DNA of 64,000 nucleotides, taken from the NCBI GenBank assembly GCA_040285745.1, contig JAUFOR010000004.1, positions 372,001-436,000 on the forward strand, read 5' to 3'. The translations under genes and the position numbers were made by a program. The notes beneath the pieces were generated by a model. That model was not told the origin of the DNA. It saw only the letters and a program-made list of their open reading frames with translations, and ran no database searches. The DNA is from Barthelona sp. PCE (taxonomy: Eukaryota; Metamonada: BaSk clade). Below are positions 26,806 through 36,302 of this stretch, piece after piece; position 1 is the first letter of the stretch; each line of letters opens with the position of its first letter.

Positions 26806-27795
26806 TCACTTCTTTCTACTCTCCTTTCTCCCTTTTTCGGCAATCAGGTCAAAAATGCGACGAAGTTGTGTGCATATTTCTTTGGTATACGCAGGTATAT
26901 GGTAATGATTAATATTGTATTCGGCCAAGGCCTTGAGGACCCTTTCCTTCTTTTTGACACGTTTAGGAACGAAAAAGCTTTCCAGCGTAGTAAAATTCGA
27001 GTAAACTTTCATGTCCCTCTTTTTCTTTTTCTCTGTCAACAATGCATTCAGATTCAACGGTTGTGGTGTGTTCAGGTCGATCTTATCGTCTCTCTGCTGC
27101 ATTGCAGGAGCATTTGGAGTGGCAGGAATCTCCTCTGACGTTTCTTGGTTTTTCTTTTCAATGTCTAAATTCTTCTGGTAATACTGTAAAGCTTTAAGAG
27201 CAGATCCGAAGTTGTCCATCTTGTTCTCCTTCTTCAATTTAATGCGAAGCTTTTGACTATCCCGCAAGAAATCAACCATCTCTTCATCAGACATTTGCAA
27301 AGATCGAGAGTTATGGAACGGAAGAGCCTTGAACCCTCCTTTTCTTCGAGTGAACGTGTCCATGAAGCGGTCGTTCAAGTCTTCAAGCTCGTAATCGAAT
27401 TTTGTGCATTGCACTTTCTTCAAAAACGGACTAGCTCTTTCATTAAGATCCATTCCTTTGATGGTCTCGTAGAACCGTTTTTTGAGCTCAGGGACTGTGA
27501 AATTCCTTCCAAAAAGGGTCATTCGATCGTATATGATACTCCAATCCATGTTGTATTCGGCCGCCAGATCAAATAACCGACGGGTGCTGTCATAGTCCCA
27601 TTTGGGATCTTTGGGCATGCTCGACGTATCTGGAAGCTGAAGCCATGTGTGAGATTTTGGCAAAGGGTGATTAACAAAGTAGTGGCTTCTTTTGTGTTTC
27701 TGTTTCCATGTTTTGGAGGGCATCAGTATCGCAACATCTGATACAATGGGATCCGAGCCCACGTTTTCCTCCTCTTTAAGCCCTGTGGTATTCAT
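26806..27795 (-). CDS. DMAP1/Swc4-like chromatin protein
   Basis: A 329-aa protein resembling DMAP1/Swc4/Eaf2, a shared subunit of the NuA4 acetyltransferase and SWR1 remodelling complexes. A SANT/Myb-like region (about 64-115) reads DYDSTRRLFDLAAEYNMDWSIIYDRM...TVPELKKRFYE, closely following the family's YL..L...YDLRF.VI.DR...R..E.LK.RYY pattern. The rest is charged helices. It is shorter than yeast Swc4 (476 aa). ATG at 27795 has a TTTCAATAC element 12 nt upstream. Confidence 0.75.
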   Translation of the reverse strand: MNTTGLKEEENVGSDPIVSDVAILMPSKTWKQKHKRSHYFVNHPLPKSHTWLQLPDTSSMPKDPKWDYDSTRRLFDLAAEYNMDWSIIYDRMTLFGRNFTVPELKKRFYETIKGMDLNERASPFLKKVQCTKFDYELEDLNDRFMDTFTRRKGGFKALPFHNSRSLQMSDEEMVDFLRDSQKLRIKLKKENKMDNFGSALKALQYYQKNLDIEKKNQETSEEIPATPNAPAMQQRDDKIDLNTPQPLNLNALLTEKKKKRDMKVYSNFTTLESFFVPKRVKKKERVLKALAEYNINHYHIPAYTKEICTQLRRIFDLIAEKGRKESRKK

Positions 27796-27879
27796 AAAAT
27801 GTGTATTGAAATTAAAAGTCGAAGCTGATATAAGTGGAGTTAAATTAGGTTGCTTTGTTCCCGATACAAGTCACCTGTG

Positions 27880-27987
27880 ATGCGTGTAACGTATGAAATA
27901 GTTCAAATAAAAGCCCTCAATGGAGAAAAGGGATACTCTTCAATAAGCGACAGGTATATTCAAAAAGAAGACTTGAGCTTGGTTTAA
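27880..27987 (+). CDS. Possible 35-aa micro-ORF
   Basis: ATG at 27880 to TAA at 27985-27987, in an otherwise empty 302-bp gap. The peptide begins MRVTYEIVQIKALNGEKGY and has a balanced, protein-like composition. AGTCACCTG, an initiator-like element, lies just upstream. It may also be the first exon of an undetected spliced gene, since CAGGTATATT occurs inside it. Nothing is recognised and coding status is uncertain. Confidence 0.25.
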   Translation: MRVTYEIVQIKALNGEKGYSSISDRYIQKEDLSLV

Positions 27988-28087
27988 ATAGAAATTTAAG
28001 CCTGTTAATGATTGTGTAGAGATGTCAAATAGCCATAAATTTATGTTATTGCTATTCTCAACCGTATCACGGGTTTTTTGGGGATTT

Positions 28088-28094
28088 ATTCACT
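28088..28094 (+). promoter_or_regulatory. Initiator-like element ATTCACT (CCDC146)
   Basis: TCACT with its A 6 nt before the CCDC146 ATG, matching TCA+1YW. It implies a 5' leader of under ten nucleotides if used. Confidence 0.5.
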
Positions 28095-28097
28095 TCA

Positions 28098-30794
28098 ATG
28101 GCAGAAATAATCGAGCAGTTACCCGACAGATTGAAGGAATCGGGTGCATTTCTGCATGAAGCTACGCTTTTGGCATATGATAAGGAGGCACTGGTTTTTA
28201 ACGAAGCCAAGTCGCTGGCTGCTAAGGCTGAGGCTTTAGTCGAAGCTGAGGGCGGAGAAGTATCAAAAAGAAAGCAGACAATGATGAAAATGGAAAGTTT
28301 GAAGCTCAAATTAGCACATTCAGATCAATTACTGCAAGAATTGCGTGACAAACAGGCTGCACGTGATGCCAAGATTGATGAATTAGAGGGAGAACGTGGA
28401 TCTAAAGAAAATGAGATTGCAACCAAAAAACAGTTTTATATTGATAGCATTCAGCCTCAGATCAAAAACCTTAACACGGTGAACGCACAGATTGGAACAG
28501 ACATCACAAGGAACGAGGAAAGAAAGGAGAACCTTCAGATTCAAATTGCAAGAGCAGAGAAGCGCATCACTATACTGGATGATAATATTGTAGAATTGGA
28601 AAAACAGATTGCCCCATTAGAGCAGGAGCTTGCGCATGTACAGGCACAGCCAGACTTTGACAAGGGGGAGATTGAACGGTTGCAGAAGGGAATCGGAGAA
28701 GTGACAAAGGATCTTGAAGAGAAGAGGTCAGATCTGGCTCTGTATGAGGCTGACTACAAGAAGAACCACGAGGTCAACGTTGATGTCGAGGAGGAGATCA
28801 AGCAGCAGAGTGTCGCGCTGACAAATCACCGTAACAAGGTGTTTGCACTGGAGAATCAGGTTTTGAGGAGGAAACAGGAAATTGAACAAGAACAGAATGA
28901 ACAAAAGCTTATCCTCGCCGAACGCTCGAAATTTAAGTCGGAGGTTAAGGACGCCATGCTCAAGAGACACGCGTTGGGTAACAGTATGATGCTGTTGAAC
29001 GCCCAACACTCACAGAAGGTTACAGATCTTCACTCACTGGAGAGGCTGGTTAGGCGCATTGAAGAAGAAGCGCCTCGTTTGAAAGGCATAAGTACGGATA
29101 AAAAGATGGAGGTTCGATCCCTGAAGGAGGAGATTGAGCGTCTTGAGAAGGACATGGATCTGTTGGCTGAGGAAATTGTAATCAAGATGAGCGACGTTGT
29201 AAGAAGTGGTATGCTGAATGAGAAGCAGGCGAAGGAATTGATCGAAATGAAGACACAACACACTGATCTGTTTAGCACTCTTACTGAAGTGTTTGCTGAG
29301 AACAGATCATTGCAGAATGCTCTTAATGCAAAGCTTAACCAGAGGAACAACCTCAGTTTGGAACTCTCAAAAGCAGCACAGGCCGTAAAGGCAGACCAAG
29401 AAGCTATGGGTATCAAGGTATTGCGTATTTCAGAGCTCGATAAACGTGTTTCAAGTTTGAGCGAGACACTGTTGAAGTATCAGAAGTTATACGCCGCACT
29501 CAAGAACGAACGTAATTTATATCTTACAAGTATTAACAACAACAAGCAGGCTGTGTTGGAGCTGAAGGAGAAATTCGTCTTACTTCAGAACGAGCTAAAG
29601 ATCTTGCAGAAGGAACTTGCATTCAAGGCTGGAGATTTGAGCAAGATACAGTTATCCCTGCGTAACTTAAAGAACGAGAAGCTACAGAGTTATCTCTCCA
29701 CGAATCGTCTCAAGGCAGTTTATCTTGAGAAGGAGGCCAAGATTGCAACACAATTGAATTTCTTGAAAAATCACACTGATCAACTCAACGCAATTGAATC
29801 GCAGCTTATTAAGTTGAGAAAGGTGTACGCAAACGCTATTGACGAGCGTAACTACCTTGGCTTGCAGCTCATTGACCGAAACGACGAACTGGCGATCTTG
29901 TACGAAAAATCGAATCTGATGAAGAACATTGTTGATCAGGGTATGATCACGCTTGATCAGAAGGAGTCTGAGATCCACTCTCTTAACGTTAACCTGACAA
30001 CAAAGCTCAGCGAGCTAGAGGTTGTGAGGAAGGCGGCATATAAGCTGCCACACCTTCAGAAGCAAATAACGGCACTGGAGTCAGAGCTCATCAGGCAACG
30101 AAGTGAGTCATCTGATCTGGGCGAGAAGCTTGAGGACCCCACAAACACAAAGAGGTTTAATTTCCTAAAGGGCCACATCCCAGATATGAAAGAGTTACTT
30201 GCGAAGAAGGAGCTTCTGGAGACGGCGCTGGCTGAGAAGAAGGAACAGCTCATCGAAAAAGATCTGGTGTTGGACGAATTTACGGTGCTGGCACAGCGCA
30301 TGAAAGATCGAGTCGAGACAGACCGTGAATTAACAAAGGATACGGCGAAGAAGCTGACAGACTCACAGTACAGGCTTAGACGGTTGACGCGCAAGACAAT
30401 GGCGCTTGTGGCTGAACTGTCAATGACGCAAGCTCAGTCCATGCAGCTTGGAGACGAGCGTGGACGCCTGGAGGATATCGTAGATGATGCACATGACCGC
30501 ATGGAGAAGGGAGAGCCGCCAACTGAAGATGCAGATCTAGAACTGCAGTCGATGCTCATAACAGAGCGTATTCGTCGTGAACAGGCCATGAAAGCCCGTC
30601 TTGAGAGGGAGGAGGATGATTTACCCCCTGGTGCAGTGCGTACAACAGCCGAACCTCGCCCAACTATGTATATTCCAAGAGACGGAGTCGGAATCCCTCG
30701 TCCATACAGTATATATCGTCCGTTCAAACCATCACAGGCAGGCGCAACGATGCGTCACATCCGTCCACCAAGACCAACGGCTGTTATTTTATAA
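28098..30794 (+). CDS. CCDC146: CCDC146/MBO2-like flagellar coiled-coil protein
   Basis: An 898-aa, almost entirely coiled-coil protein. Distinctive blocks match CCDC146 (MBO2 in Chlamydomonas), a microtubule/axoneme-associated protein needed for flagellar beating: KYQKLYAALKNERNLYLTSI near residue 465, GLQLIDRNDELAILYEK near 590, and the C-terminal PTMYIPRDG...PRPYSIYRPFKPS then AGATMRHIRPPRP. That last motif is a family hallmark. The length fits (human about 955 aa). It implies a motile flagellum. ATG at 28098 follows TTATTCACTTCA, an initiator-like element with its A only 6 nt upstream. Confidence 0.88.
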   Translation: MAEIIEQLPDRLKESGAFLHEATLLAYDKEALVFNEAKSLAAKAEALVEAEGGEVSKRKQTMMKMESLKLKLAHSDQLLQELRDKQAARDAKIDELEGERGSKENEIATKKQFYIDSIQPQIKNLNTVNAQIGTDITRNEERKENLQIQIARAEKRITILDDNIVELEKQIAPLEQELAHVQAQPDFDKGEIERLQKGIGEVTKDLEEKRSDLALYEADYKKNHEVNVDVEEEIKQQSVALTNHRNKVFALENQVLRRKQEIEQEQNEQKLILAERSKFKSEVKDAMLKRHALGNSMMLLNAQHSQKVTDLHSLERLVRRIEEEAPRLKGISTDKKMEVRSLKEEIERLEKDMDLLAEEIVIKMSDVVRSGMLNEKQAKELIEMKTQHTDLFSTLTEVFAENRSLQNALNAKLNQRNNLSLELSKAAQAVKADQEAMGIKVLRISELDKRVSSLSETLLKYQKLYAALKNERNLYLTSINNNKQAVLELKEKFVLLQNELKILQKELAFKAGDLSKIQLSLRNLKNEKLQSYLSTNRLKAVYLEKEAKIATQLNFLKNHTDQLNAIESQLIKLRKVYANAIDERNYLGLQLIDRNDELAILYEKSNLMKNIVDQGMITLDQKESEIHSLNVNLTTKLSELEVVRKAAYKLPHLQKQITALESELIRQRSESSDLGEKLEDPTNTKRFNFLKGHIPDMKELLAKKELLETALAEKKEQLIEKDLVLDEFTVLAQRMKDRVETDRELTKDTAKKLTDSQYRLRRLTRKTMALVAELSMTQAQSMQLGDERGRLEDIVDDAHDRMEKGEPPTEDADLELQSMLITERIRREQAMKARLEREEDDLPPGAVRTTAEPRPTMYIPRDGVGIPRPYSIYRPFKPSQAGATMRHIRPPRPTAVIL

Positions 30795-30831
30795 AAAAAG
30801 TAGCAGTTTTTACATTGTTATGTTACATCAT

Positions 30832-32735
30832 TTATGTAAATTGACGACGTTGTAGACGCTTACTCAGTTCTTCATTGCGTAATTTCTGGGTATATTCATT
30901 CAAATTTCTTTGTAAACTGCTAACTAAATTATTCTTCTGACTTAAAATCTCTTTCAACTTCTGCACATAATCCCGTACATTACCGTCGCCATCCATTTCA
31001 TGCAGCAGCTTCATCTCCATCTTCAGCAGCTCCATCGTTAAGTCAACCGACTGCCGGTGGTACTGAAGGAGACCTGCTGGACTAAGATCATCATTGGCAA
31101 CTCTCTCGTAGTCCGGTAACTTAGGGAGGTTTTCCCTTCTTTCACGGCGCACAGGTTCCTTCTCACGATGGTCCCTGTTCATTTCTCTCTCCCTTTCGAG
31201 ATGATTTTGCTCACGTTCACGTTCTCTGTCTCGGTCGATATCCTTAATATCCCTTGCTCGTCTGTTATCCGCCTTACCCTGAGCGATACGCCTACGTGCA
31301 GCCTTTTTCTCGCGCTTGTCACCATCGATGGACTTGACTCTCGATGCATAACGTAGCGTATTCATAGAGTTCTCAACCTGACTATCACAGGGCGATATAC
31401 AACAGATCATGAGTGTTTTTGAGTTCTTCATGAAAGATTTGCGGAGAATAAGCGTTAACTTTGACTGACGGAATGGAACGTGCTTCTTACCAATGAAAAG
31501 AGACCTGATACACTCCTTTAACGCCAATAGCGATGAGTTAATGGATTTAGCCTCCTCTCTACGTACCTTATCGTTGAAGTAACTATCCTTTGCTCTTTCT
31601 GAACCAGCTAGATCAATGAAGGAAATGATACCCTCCTTCTTCCTCGTGTCCTTGTTGATCAGGACAATCTCTAGGATACCGTGGGAACGGGAAGAAACGT
31701 CATTCTGGCCAGTGGAACCGGTGATACGCTCGTTGATACCTCTGTCAACAAGTTGACGCAATTCTCTTTCTGTGTTGCACGGTGTCCTTGTCAGACCAGC
31801 AATCTGAACACGTCCCTTGTGATCCTCGCGCGGAATACATTGTTTTCTGTTGTTGAGAAGATCATATACTTGTTCAGCGTAAATTTCAAAAAATGCTATG
31901 TGCACTTCATAGTTCTGGAAGCGTGCAGTCCCCAGCAGATCAAAGATCTCAGTAAGACTCTTGAACAGGAGGCCGTGGCTCTCAAGCATGGTATATGTCT
32001 TACCGGCACCTGTCTGGCCATAAGCAAAAATGGTGACGGGTTCACCCCTAAAGAAAGATCTGAGGAGGGGTCTAACGTTTGTGTCATATACATATTGGTT
32101 AGACTTTTCCTCATCGAATACTGTATCAAAATCAAAAATATGACGTTCAGTATATCGTGTAAGGTCAACACGGACTTTAGGTTCTAAAACACCTACTCTG
32201 TCCTCACCATCAATCTCAAGAACATCAACCTCACCACGTTCGATCTCTGAGTTCGAAATTGGTCTCTTACGGACAACAACTCGAATTCGTTCTGGGCTTG
32301 GTTCTGGAAGATCGCGGATCGTTCTTAGAAGTTCAGGATCCTCCTCTTCATGCTTTAGATGGTACTCGTCATCGGTTTCGCTGCTCTCATCATTGGCAGC
32401 ACTGTACAACCATGCATCTTTGGATTGTGAAGGTGCGACCGGCTCGAGTGACAAGGATGTTGATATTTCGTCTGGCCTAGCTGTTTCATCTTGTTTCAAA
32501 CTCTAAATATAAGCATATCAAAAAACACAACTTTCGTTGATGTACATACTTGAATTAACCTGAAAAGTTGTTTGCGATCCTGAATTGCGGTTACTCCAAA
32601 GTTCGCATAGTCCTGCATAGACAGAGACATGAAGGATTCCTCATTTATGGCTTCTTCATAGAACATAGGTACATACTGATCCAACCCAGCGCGACGTAAC
32701 CAATTCCCTACTCTATTCGGTTCATTATTTTGCAT
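30832..32735 (-). CDS. Kinesin-13 with N-terminal SAM domain
   Basis: Two exons (32550-32735 and 30832-32502) join to 618 aa. Exon 1 encodes a SAM domain: VGNWLRRAGLDQYVPMF ... ANFGVTAIQDRKQLFRLIQ. Exon 2 gives an acidic linker, then a kinesin-13 motor: RIRVVVRKRPISNSEIERGE, EPKVRVDLTRYTERHIFDFD, P-loop GQTGAGKT, NDVSSRSH and FIDLAGSERAKDS. The RKRP start and the KVDLTKY-type loop are kinesin-13 hallmarks, so it is probably a microtubule depolymerase acting at spindle or flagellar ends. The motor is followed by a basic Arg/Glu region and a final coiled coil. SAM plus kinesin-13 recalls vertebrate KIF24. Confidence 0.9.
32503..32549 (-). other. Spliceosomal intron, 47 nt (kinesin-13)
   Basis: Begins GTATGT and ends ATGCTTATATTTAG. 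It lies after codon 62 (phase 0), exactly at the end of the SAM domain. Exon 2 is preceded by an in-frame TAG that belongs to the acceptor. Confidence 0.9.
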
Positions 32736-32882
32736 TTTGAGGATGAAAATGCGGTGAAATGGAAAAAAAAACTAATACAACTTTTTAGCGTTTGTAAACC
32801 AACTGTCAGAGGCAAACTTCGTCGAAAACTCCTCACAGTATATTTATGTCTGGAGAAATGCATGCTTTAAATTTTTTTCCTT

Positions 32883-32890
32883 CTTTCATA
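32883..32890 (+). promoter_or_regulatory. Initiator-like element CTTTCATA (ALG14)
   Basis: A pyrimidine run then TCATA, with its A at 32888, 8 nt before the ALG14 ATG. It matches the TCA+1YW pattern. Confidence 0.5.
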
Positions 32891-32895
32891 ATTTT

Positions 32896-33555
32896 ATGGG
32901 ATTTTTTTGGGCGATAATTATAGCTCTCGTGGCTAGAATTGTATATTGTATACCATGGATCCCTTATAAAAGGTTTTCTAAAGACAAATTGAAAAAACCA
33001 GCAAAAAAAGCGCTAGTTGTTCTCGGTTCTGGTGGGCACACATCAGAAATGATCAAAACCATCAGTATAATTGGCCCTGCCGACTTCCTTAATGAAGTAG
33101 TCTTTGTTGCAGCGGAAACTGATAGGCACTCTATTGAACGAGCTAGATCTGTTTATTTTTCTGAACAAATCTCCATAAAGTATGCTAAATCAATCCCCCG
33201 TGCTAGAGAAGTAGGTCAAAGTTATATTTCTTCAGTTTATTCGACTTTTTTTAGTTTTCTAAAATGTTTTACTTTAGTTTTTAATGAGAATCCCACATTT
33301 GTTATTGTGAACGGGCCTGGTACATGTGTACCAATTGTATTTAGTGCTCTTATACTCAAGGTCTTTATGTTTAGAAAGATCAAAATTGTTTTTTTCGAAA
33401 GTTGGTGCAGGACACGTCATTTTTCTTTGACAGGGAAGATTATGCTTCCCATTGCAGATAAGTTCTTCGTTCAATGGGAGGATCTCAAGTCTGAATTCTG
33501 GTGTACAACATACATTCCGTTTTTAACACCTTCAGTAGCTCATTCATCAACGTAA
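32896..33555 (+). CDS. ALG14: ALG14, UDP-GlcNAc transferase membrane subunit
   Basis: A 219-aa ER protein that anchors ALG13 to make the second GlcNAc transfer onto dolichol-PP-GlcNAc in N-glycan assembly. It has an N-terminal membrane anchor (residues 2-20), then VVLGSGGHTSEM near 43, VNGPGTCVPIVF near 138 and a FFESWCRTRHFSLTGK segment near 164, the family's E.(W/L)CR...LS..G.... motif. The length matches ALG14 (about 215-240 aa). No ALG13 is in the window. ATG follows TTCTTTCATAA. The 3' end overlaps the convergent gene by 16 bp. Confidence 0.93.
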   Translation: MGFFWAIIIALVARIVYCIPWIPYKRFSKDKLKKPAKKALVVLGSGGHTSEMIKTISIIGPADFLNEVVFVAAETDRHSIERARSVYFSEQISIKYAKSIPRAREVGQSYISSVYSTFFSFLKCFTLVFNENPTFVIVNGPGTCVPIVFSALILKVFMFRKIKIVFFESWCRTRHFSLTGKIMLPIADKFFVQWEDLKSEFWCTTYIPFLTPSVAHSST

Positions 33556-34109
33556 GCATGCTCTCCATCACTTGATGAAGATGATACGTCATCTATTTCC
33601 GATTCTACATCTGAGAAAGTTTCACTTTTTTTCGTAATTGTTATTGAACCGGAAAGGACGTAATCTATGCTCTTAGAGGTGCCTATATGCATGAGTTCTC
33701 GCTTAAGTAGCCTATATGAAGCCATGATTTTGTTATAAAGTTGCGTATGATAGAAATCACTAAGAATTTCTACAATTCTATTATCATTAGCAACTTTAAA
33801 TGCATTTACCATAGCTTCAGAGTGCTTGTATTGCATGACGTAGCCTCTTAACTCCACATACAACTGCGTTACTGTTATTGCATCCATACATCTGGATTTG
33901 ACCTGCACTCTCTTCTTTGTGTTTTCAAATATGGCTGTCAGCGCATCTAGCATTGCATCCTCCTCGATGAAGTTAGCCCTTGCCCTGAATTCTTGCTCAT
34001 ACTTCTTATTTAAGTGAGAAATCACCTTTGTTGAGAGTTTAACCTTGCCTGAATAAAAACAAGTGTTCACGATTCGCTTAAACAGTGCTTTTGTTCCATT
34101 TTGCTTCAT
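33540..34109 (-). CDS. Hypothetical helical protein, 189 aa
   Basis: Not recognised. The first ATG is 34109 (MKQNGTKALFK); the frame before it opens only from GTG. The body is a series of amphipathic helices (ALFKRIVNTCFYSG, EDAMLDALTAIFENTKK, LYVELRGYVMQYKHSEAMV), ending in an acidic Ser tail (SEIDDVSSSSSDGEH). CTCAATTTCA lies before the ATG. It is divergent from the LRR/EF-hand gene by 70 bp and overlaps the ALG14 3' end by 16 bp. Confidence 0.5.
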   Translation of the reverse strand: MKQNGTKALFKRIVNTCFYSGKVKLSTKVISHLNKKYEQEFRARANFIEEDAMLDALTAIFENTKKRVQVKSRCMDAITVTQLYVELRGYVMQYKHSEAMVNAFKVANDNRIVEILSDFYHTQLYNKIMASYRLLKRELMHIGTSKSIDYVLSGSITITKKSETFSDVESEIDDVSSSSSDGEHAYVDE

Positions 34110-34156
34110 TACATTGAAATTGAGAGAAAAATGATGTATCACAATTTCGCACTCTT

Positions 34157-34161
34157 TCACA
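34157..34161 (+). promoter_or_regulatory. Initiator-like element TCACA (LRR/EF-hand gene)
   Basis: CACTCTTTCACACA, with the TCA A 21 nt before the ATG at 34180, at the far end of the usual spacing range here. Confidence 0.4.
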
Positions 34162-34179
34162 CATAATAATAGCGTAGCA

Positions 34180-36246
34180 ATGGACTACTCTGACGCTATT
34201 ATGCATCTGGATATCACAGGTGTCACAGATTTCACACCAATTGTCGAGCAACTTGCGGAAGTTGAAGATCTTCGATATTTGCATCTTTACGGGGAATCAC
34301 TGAAGACACTGGGCGCAGATCTTTCCGATCTCAAGAACATTGAGGTTTTAGATCTCGATAAGAATGTTTTTCCCGATATTGAGTGTGTATTACCAGCATT
34401 AAAGAGTCTTGACGGACTAAAACACCTTTTCATCAACTTCGAGAATGACAGTGATGAACTCAAAGTAGCAGAATCGTTGAGTCATCTCAGCAGTTTGAAT
34501 GGGTTTAGTTTTGACAATACTGACGTTCCTTTACAGGGATGTGAGCTCTTGACAAAGGACTTCAAGACCGATCTATCACTCAATATATCCCAGCAGAGCG
34601 GCACAGAGGTTGATTTGACACAGATTTCGTTTGACCAAATCGATGTCGAGTCTCTCCGTAATTGTTTTCATTCGTTATGTCCTTCTTTTGAACATGCCGG
34701 CGAGATGAAGGAGGCGTTCGATGAGCTGATTGATGGAATCAAGCCGGAACTTGCGGAACAGAAATATGGAAGAACAGAACTGAAGCAGCTCTGTGAGTTG
34801 GTTAATGAAACGGCTGTGCTGGGACAGGAACCCCTGCAACACCTTGCAAAGTTCGCTATCTCTGCCATATATAATCTGGGAACGCACCAACAGAGTAGCG
34901 AGGCTGATGCAAAGAGGATCAGTGCATTGGAAAAGGAAAATGAGGAGATTCTGGTTCTTGCCAAAGAGTTGGAGAAGGAGTCCACTGCCTTCAACGAGGA
35001 GCGGCAAAACATCTCAGAAACATTCCACAAGGAAAGGATGAAATTGGTTGAGCGCGTCTCATTATTGGAGCAAGAAAACGTAAAGTTAAAGGCGCGCGTA
35101 ACTGGTGTCGATCACATCCCTAACACACTGCCAAGGATGCTGACCTCAAGTTATGCGTCACCCAAGAAGGTGCCTGTGTATTCCCCTCATGCCGATAACA
35201 CCGCGAGTCCTAAGCGTTCACCGAGGAAGGGGCGTACCAGAGTGCTCAGCCTGAAGCAGCTGAAGGAGGTCATTGTTGAGATTTATGCAGCAAAAGAGAA
35301 GTTCGATGCGAAATGCATTCGAGAGAAAAGCTCAATGGAGACTCTGCAACAGTTTTTATTCACCTTTTTGGGGCAGAAATATGGTCTCAAGAGCCTTATC
35401 GTCGAGTGGTTGCACGGAATTAAGGACGGAGTGTCCAAGTTTGCTGCTTACGATAACGATGTAGCTGTTTTTTCGAGAATCCTTAGTAATCAGATCGAGG
35501 AGAACTTCCGTTTTGTTCAGATGCAGCTGAAATCAACAGTTATCACCATGCTTGAAGCAATGATTAAGACTGAATCCCCATTCCTTAGCGCACCACAGTT
35601 GAAGAAGGCAGTTGAAGAAAAGAAGGCAGGTTCTCTCTCAGAGGATGAGTGGTCCTCTGTCATGGGCTATCTGTTTGATAACGATGACGCTATGTCGATA
35701 AATTTGCGTATCCAGGAGTTTATTAAAAAACTACCTTCAGAGCACAACAACGATGATTTGTTGGGTGAAGTTGAGATTAAACCCAAGCTTAGATTCGTAG
35801 ATTTCCTTAAGATTTTATTGGATTATCAGTTAAAGTCGCACATTAAGTTTCTGAGTACTTTTGTGACCGTTTATCGTGTACACGATATGGATCATGATGG
35901 TGTCTTGTCCAGACAGCAATTAGCATCCCTCATTAGTAATATCAGAGGCCCAACGCCAAGAAAAATGATTAAAGCAATCTGTGATGAGCACGATGCAGGT
36001 AAACATGATAAGATTACGTTCTGTCAGTGCGTTGACATCTTTGCAGACGATATAGTCGACATTGAACTGGAAGGTATGTCATTAGGTATGGCTACTTATG
36101 ATGAACCATTGATGAGCCCAGTCACTTCGCATATGCAGGGTGCTTTGTTATCTAGGGAAATTCCTACATCACCCAAGAACTCCACGCCTAATAACACTGT
36201 AAGTAGATTTGCGGACTTGAATGCTTTGAGCTTTTCTGACTTGTAA
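34180..36246 (+). CDS. LRR / coiled-coil / EF-hand protein
   Basis: A 688-aa protein with N-terminal leucine-rich-repeat-like units (about 25-110: LRYLHLYGESLKTLG, IEVLDLDKNVFPDI), a coiled coil (about 245-310), a Ser-Pro basic linker (SPKRSPRKGR), a conserved-looking helical domain (LSLKQLKEVIVEIYAAKEKFD ... LKSLIVEWLHGIKDG) and an EF-hand HDMDHDGVLSRQQL near 575. The combination resembles LRR/EF-hand proteins found in flagellated protists; I cannot name an orthologue. A flagellar role is an inference, partly from the presence of CCDC146 and NME7. Confidence 0.75.
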   Translation: MDYSDAIMHLDITGVTDFTPIVEQLAEVEDLRYLHLYGESLKTLGADLSDLKNIEVLDLDKNVFPDIECVLPALKSLDGLKHLFINFENDSDELKVAESLSHLSSLNGFSFDNTDVPLQGCELLTKDFKTDLSLNISQQSGTEVDLTQISFDQIDVESLRNCFHSLCPSFEHAGEMKEAFDELIDGIKPELAEQKYGRTELKQLCELVNETAVLGQEPLQHLAKFAISAIYNLGTHQQSSEADAKRISALEKENEEILVLAKELEKESTAFNEERQNISETFHKERMKLVERVSLLEQENVKLKARVTGVDHIPNTLPRMLTSSYASPKKVPVYSPHADNTASPKRSPRKGRTRVLSLKQLKEVIVEIYAAKEKFDAKCIREKSSMETLQQFLFTFLGQKYGLKSLIVEWLHGIKDGVSKFAAYDNDVAVFSRILSNQIEENFRFVQMQLKSTVITMLEAMIKTESPFLSAPQLKKAVEEKKAGSLSEDEWSSVMGYLFDNDDAMSINLRIQEFIKKLPSEHNNDDLLGEVEIKPKLRFVDFLKILLDYQLKSHIKFLSTFVTVYRVHDMDHDGVLSRQQLASLISNIRGPTPRKMIKAICDEHDAGKHDKITFCQCVDIFADDIVDIELEGMSLGMATYDEPLMSPVTSHMQGALLSREIPTSPKNSTPNNTVSRFADLNALSFSDL

Positions 36247-36302
36247 ATTTTGTTTTTCACCTTTTCACTTAATTTTTTACAGACAAAGGGTTTCATGATT
36301 CG

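Noticed and set aside
28098-30794. Minus-strand frames across CCDC146
   Set aside because: Shadows of a strongly coding plus strand; Ser/Leu-rich mirrors of coiled-coil codons.
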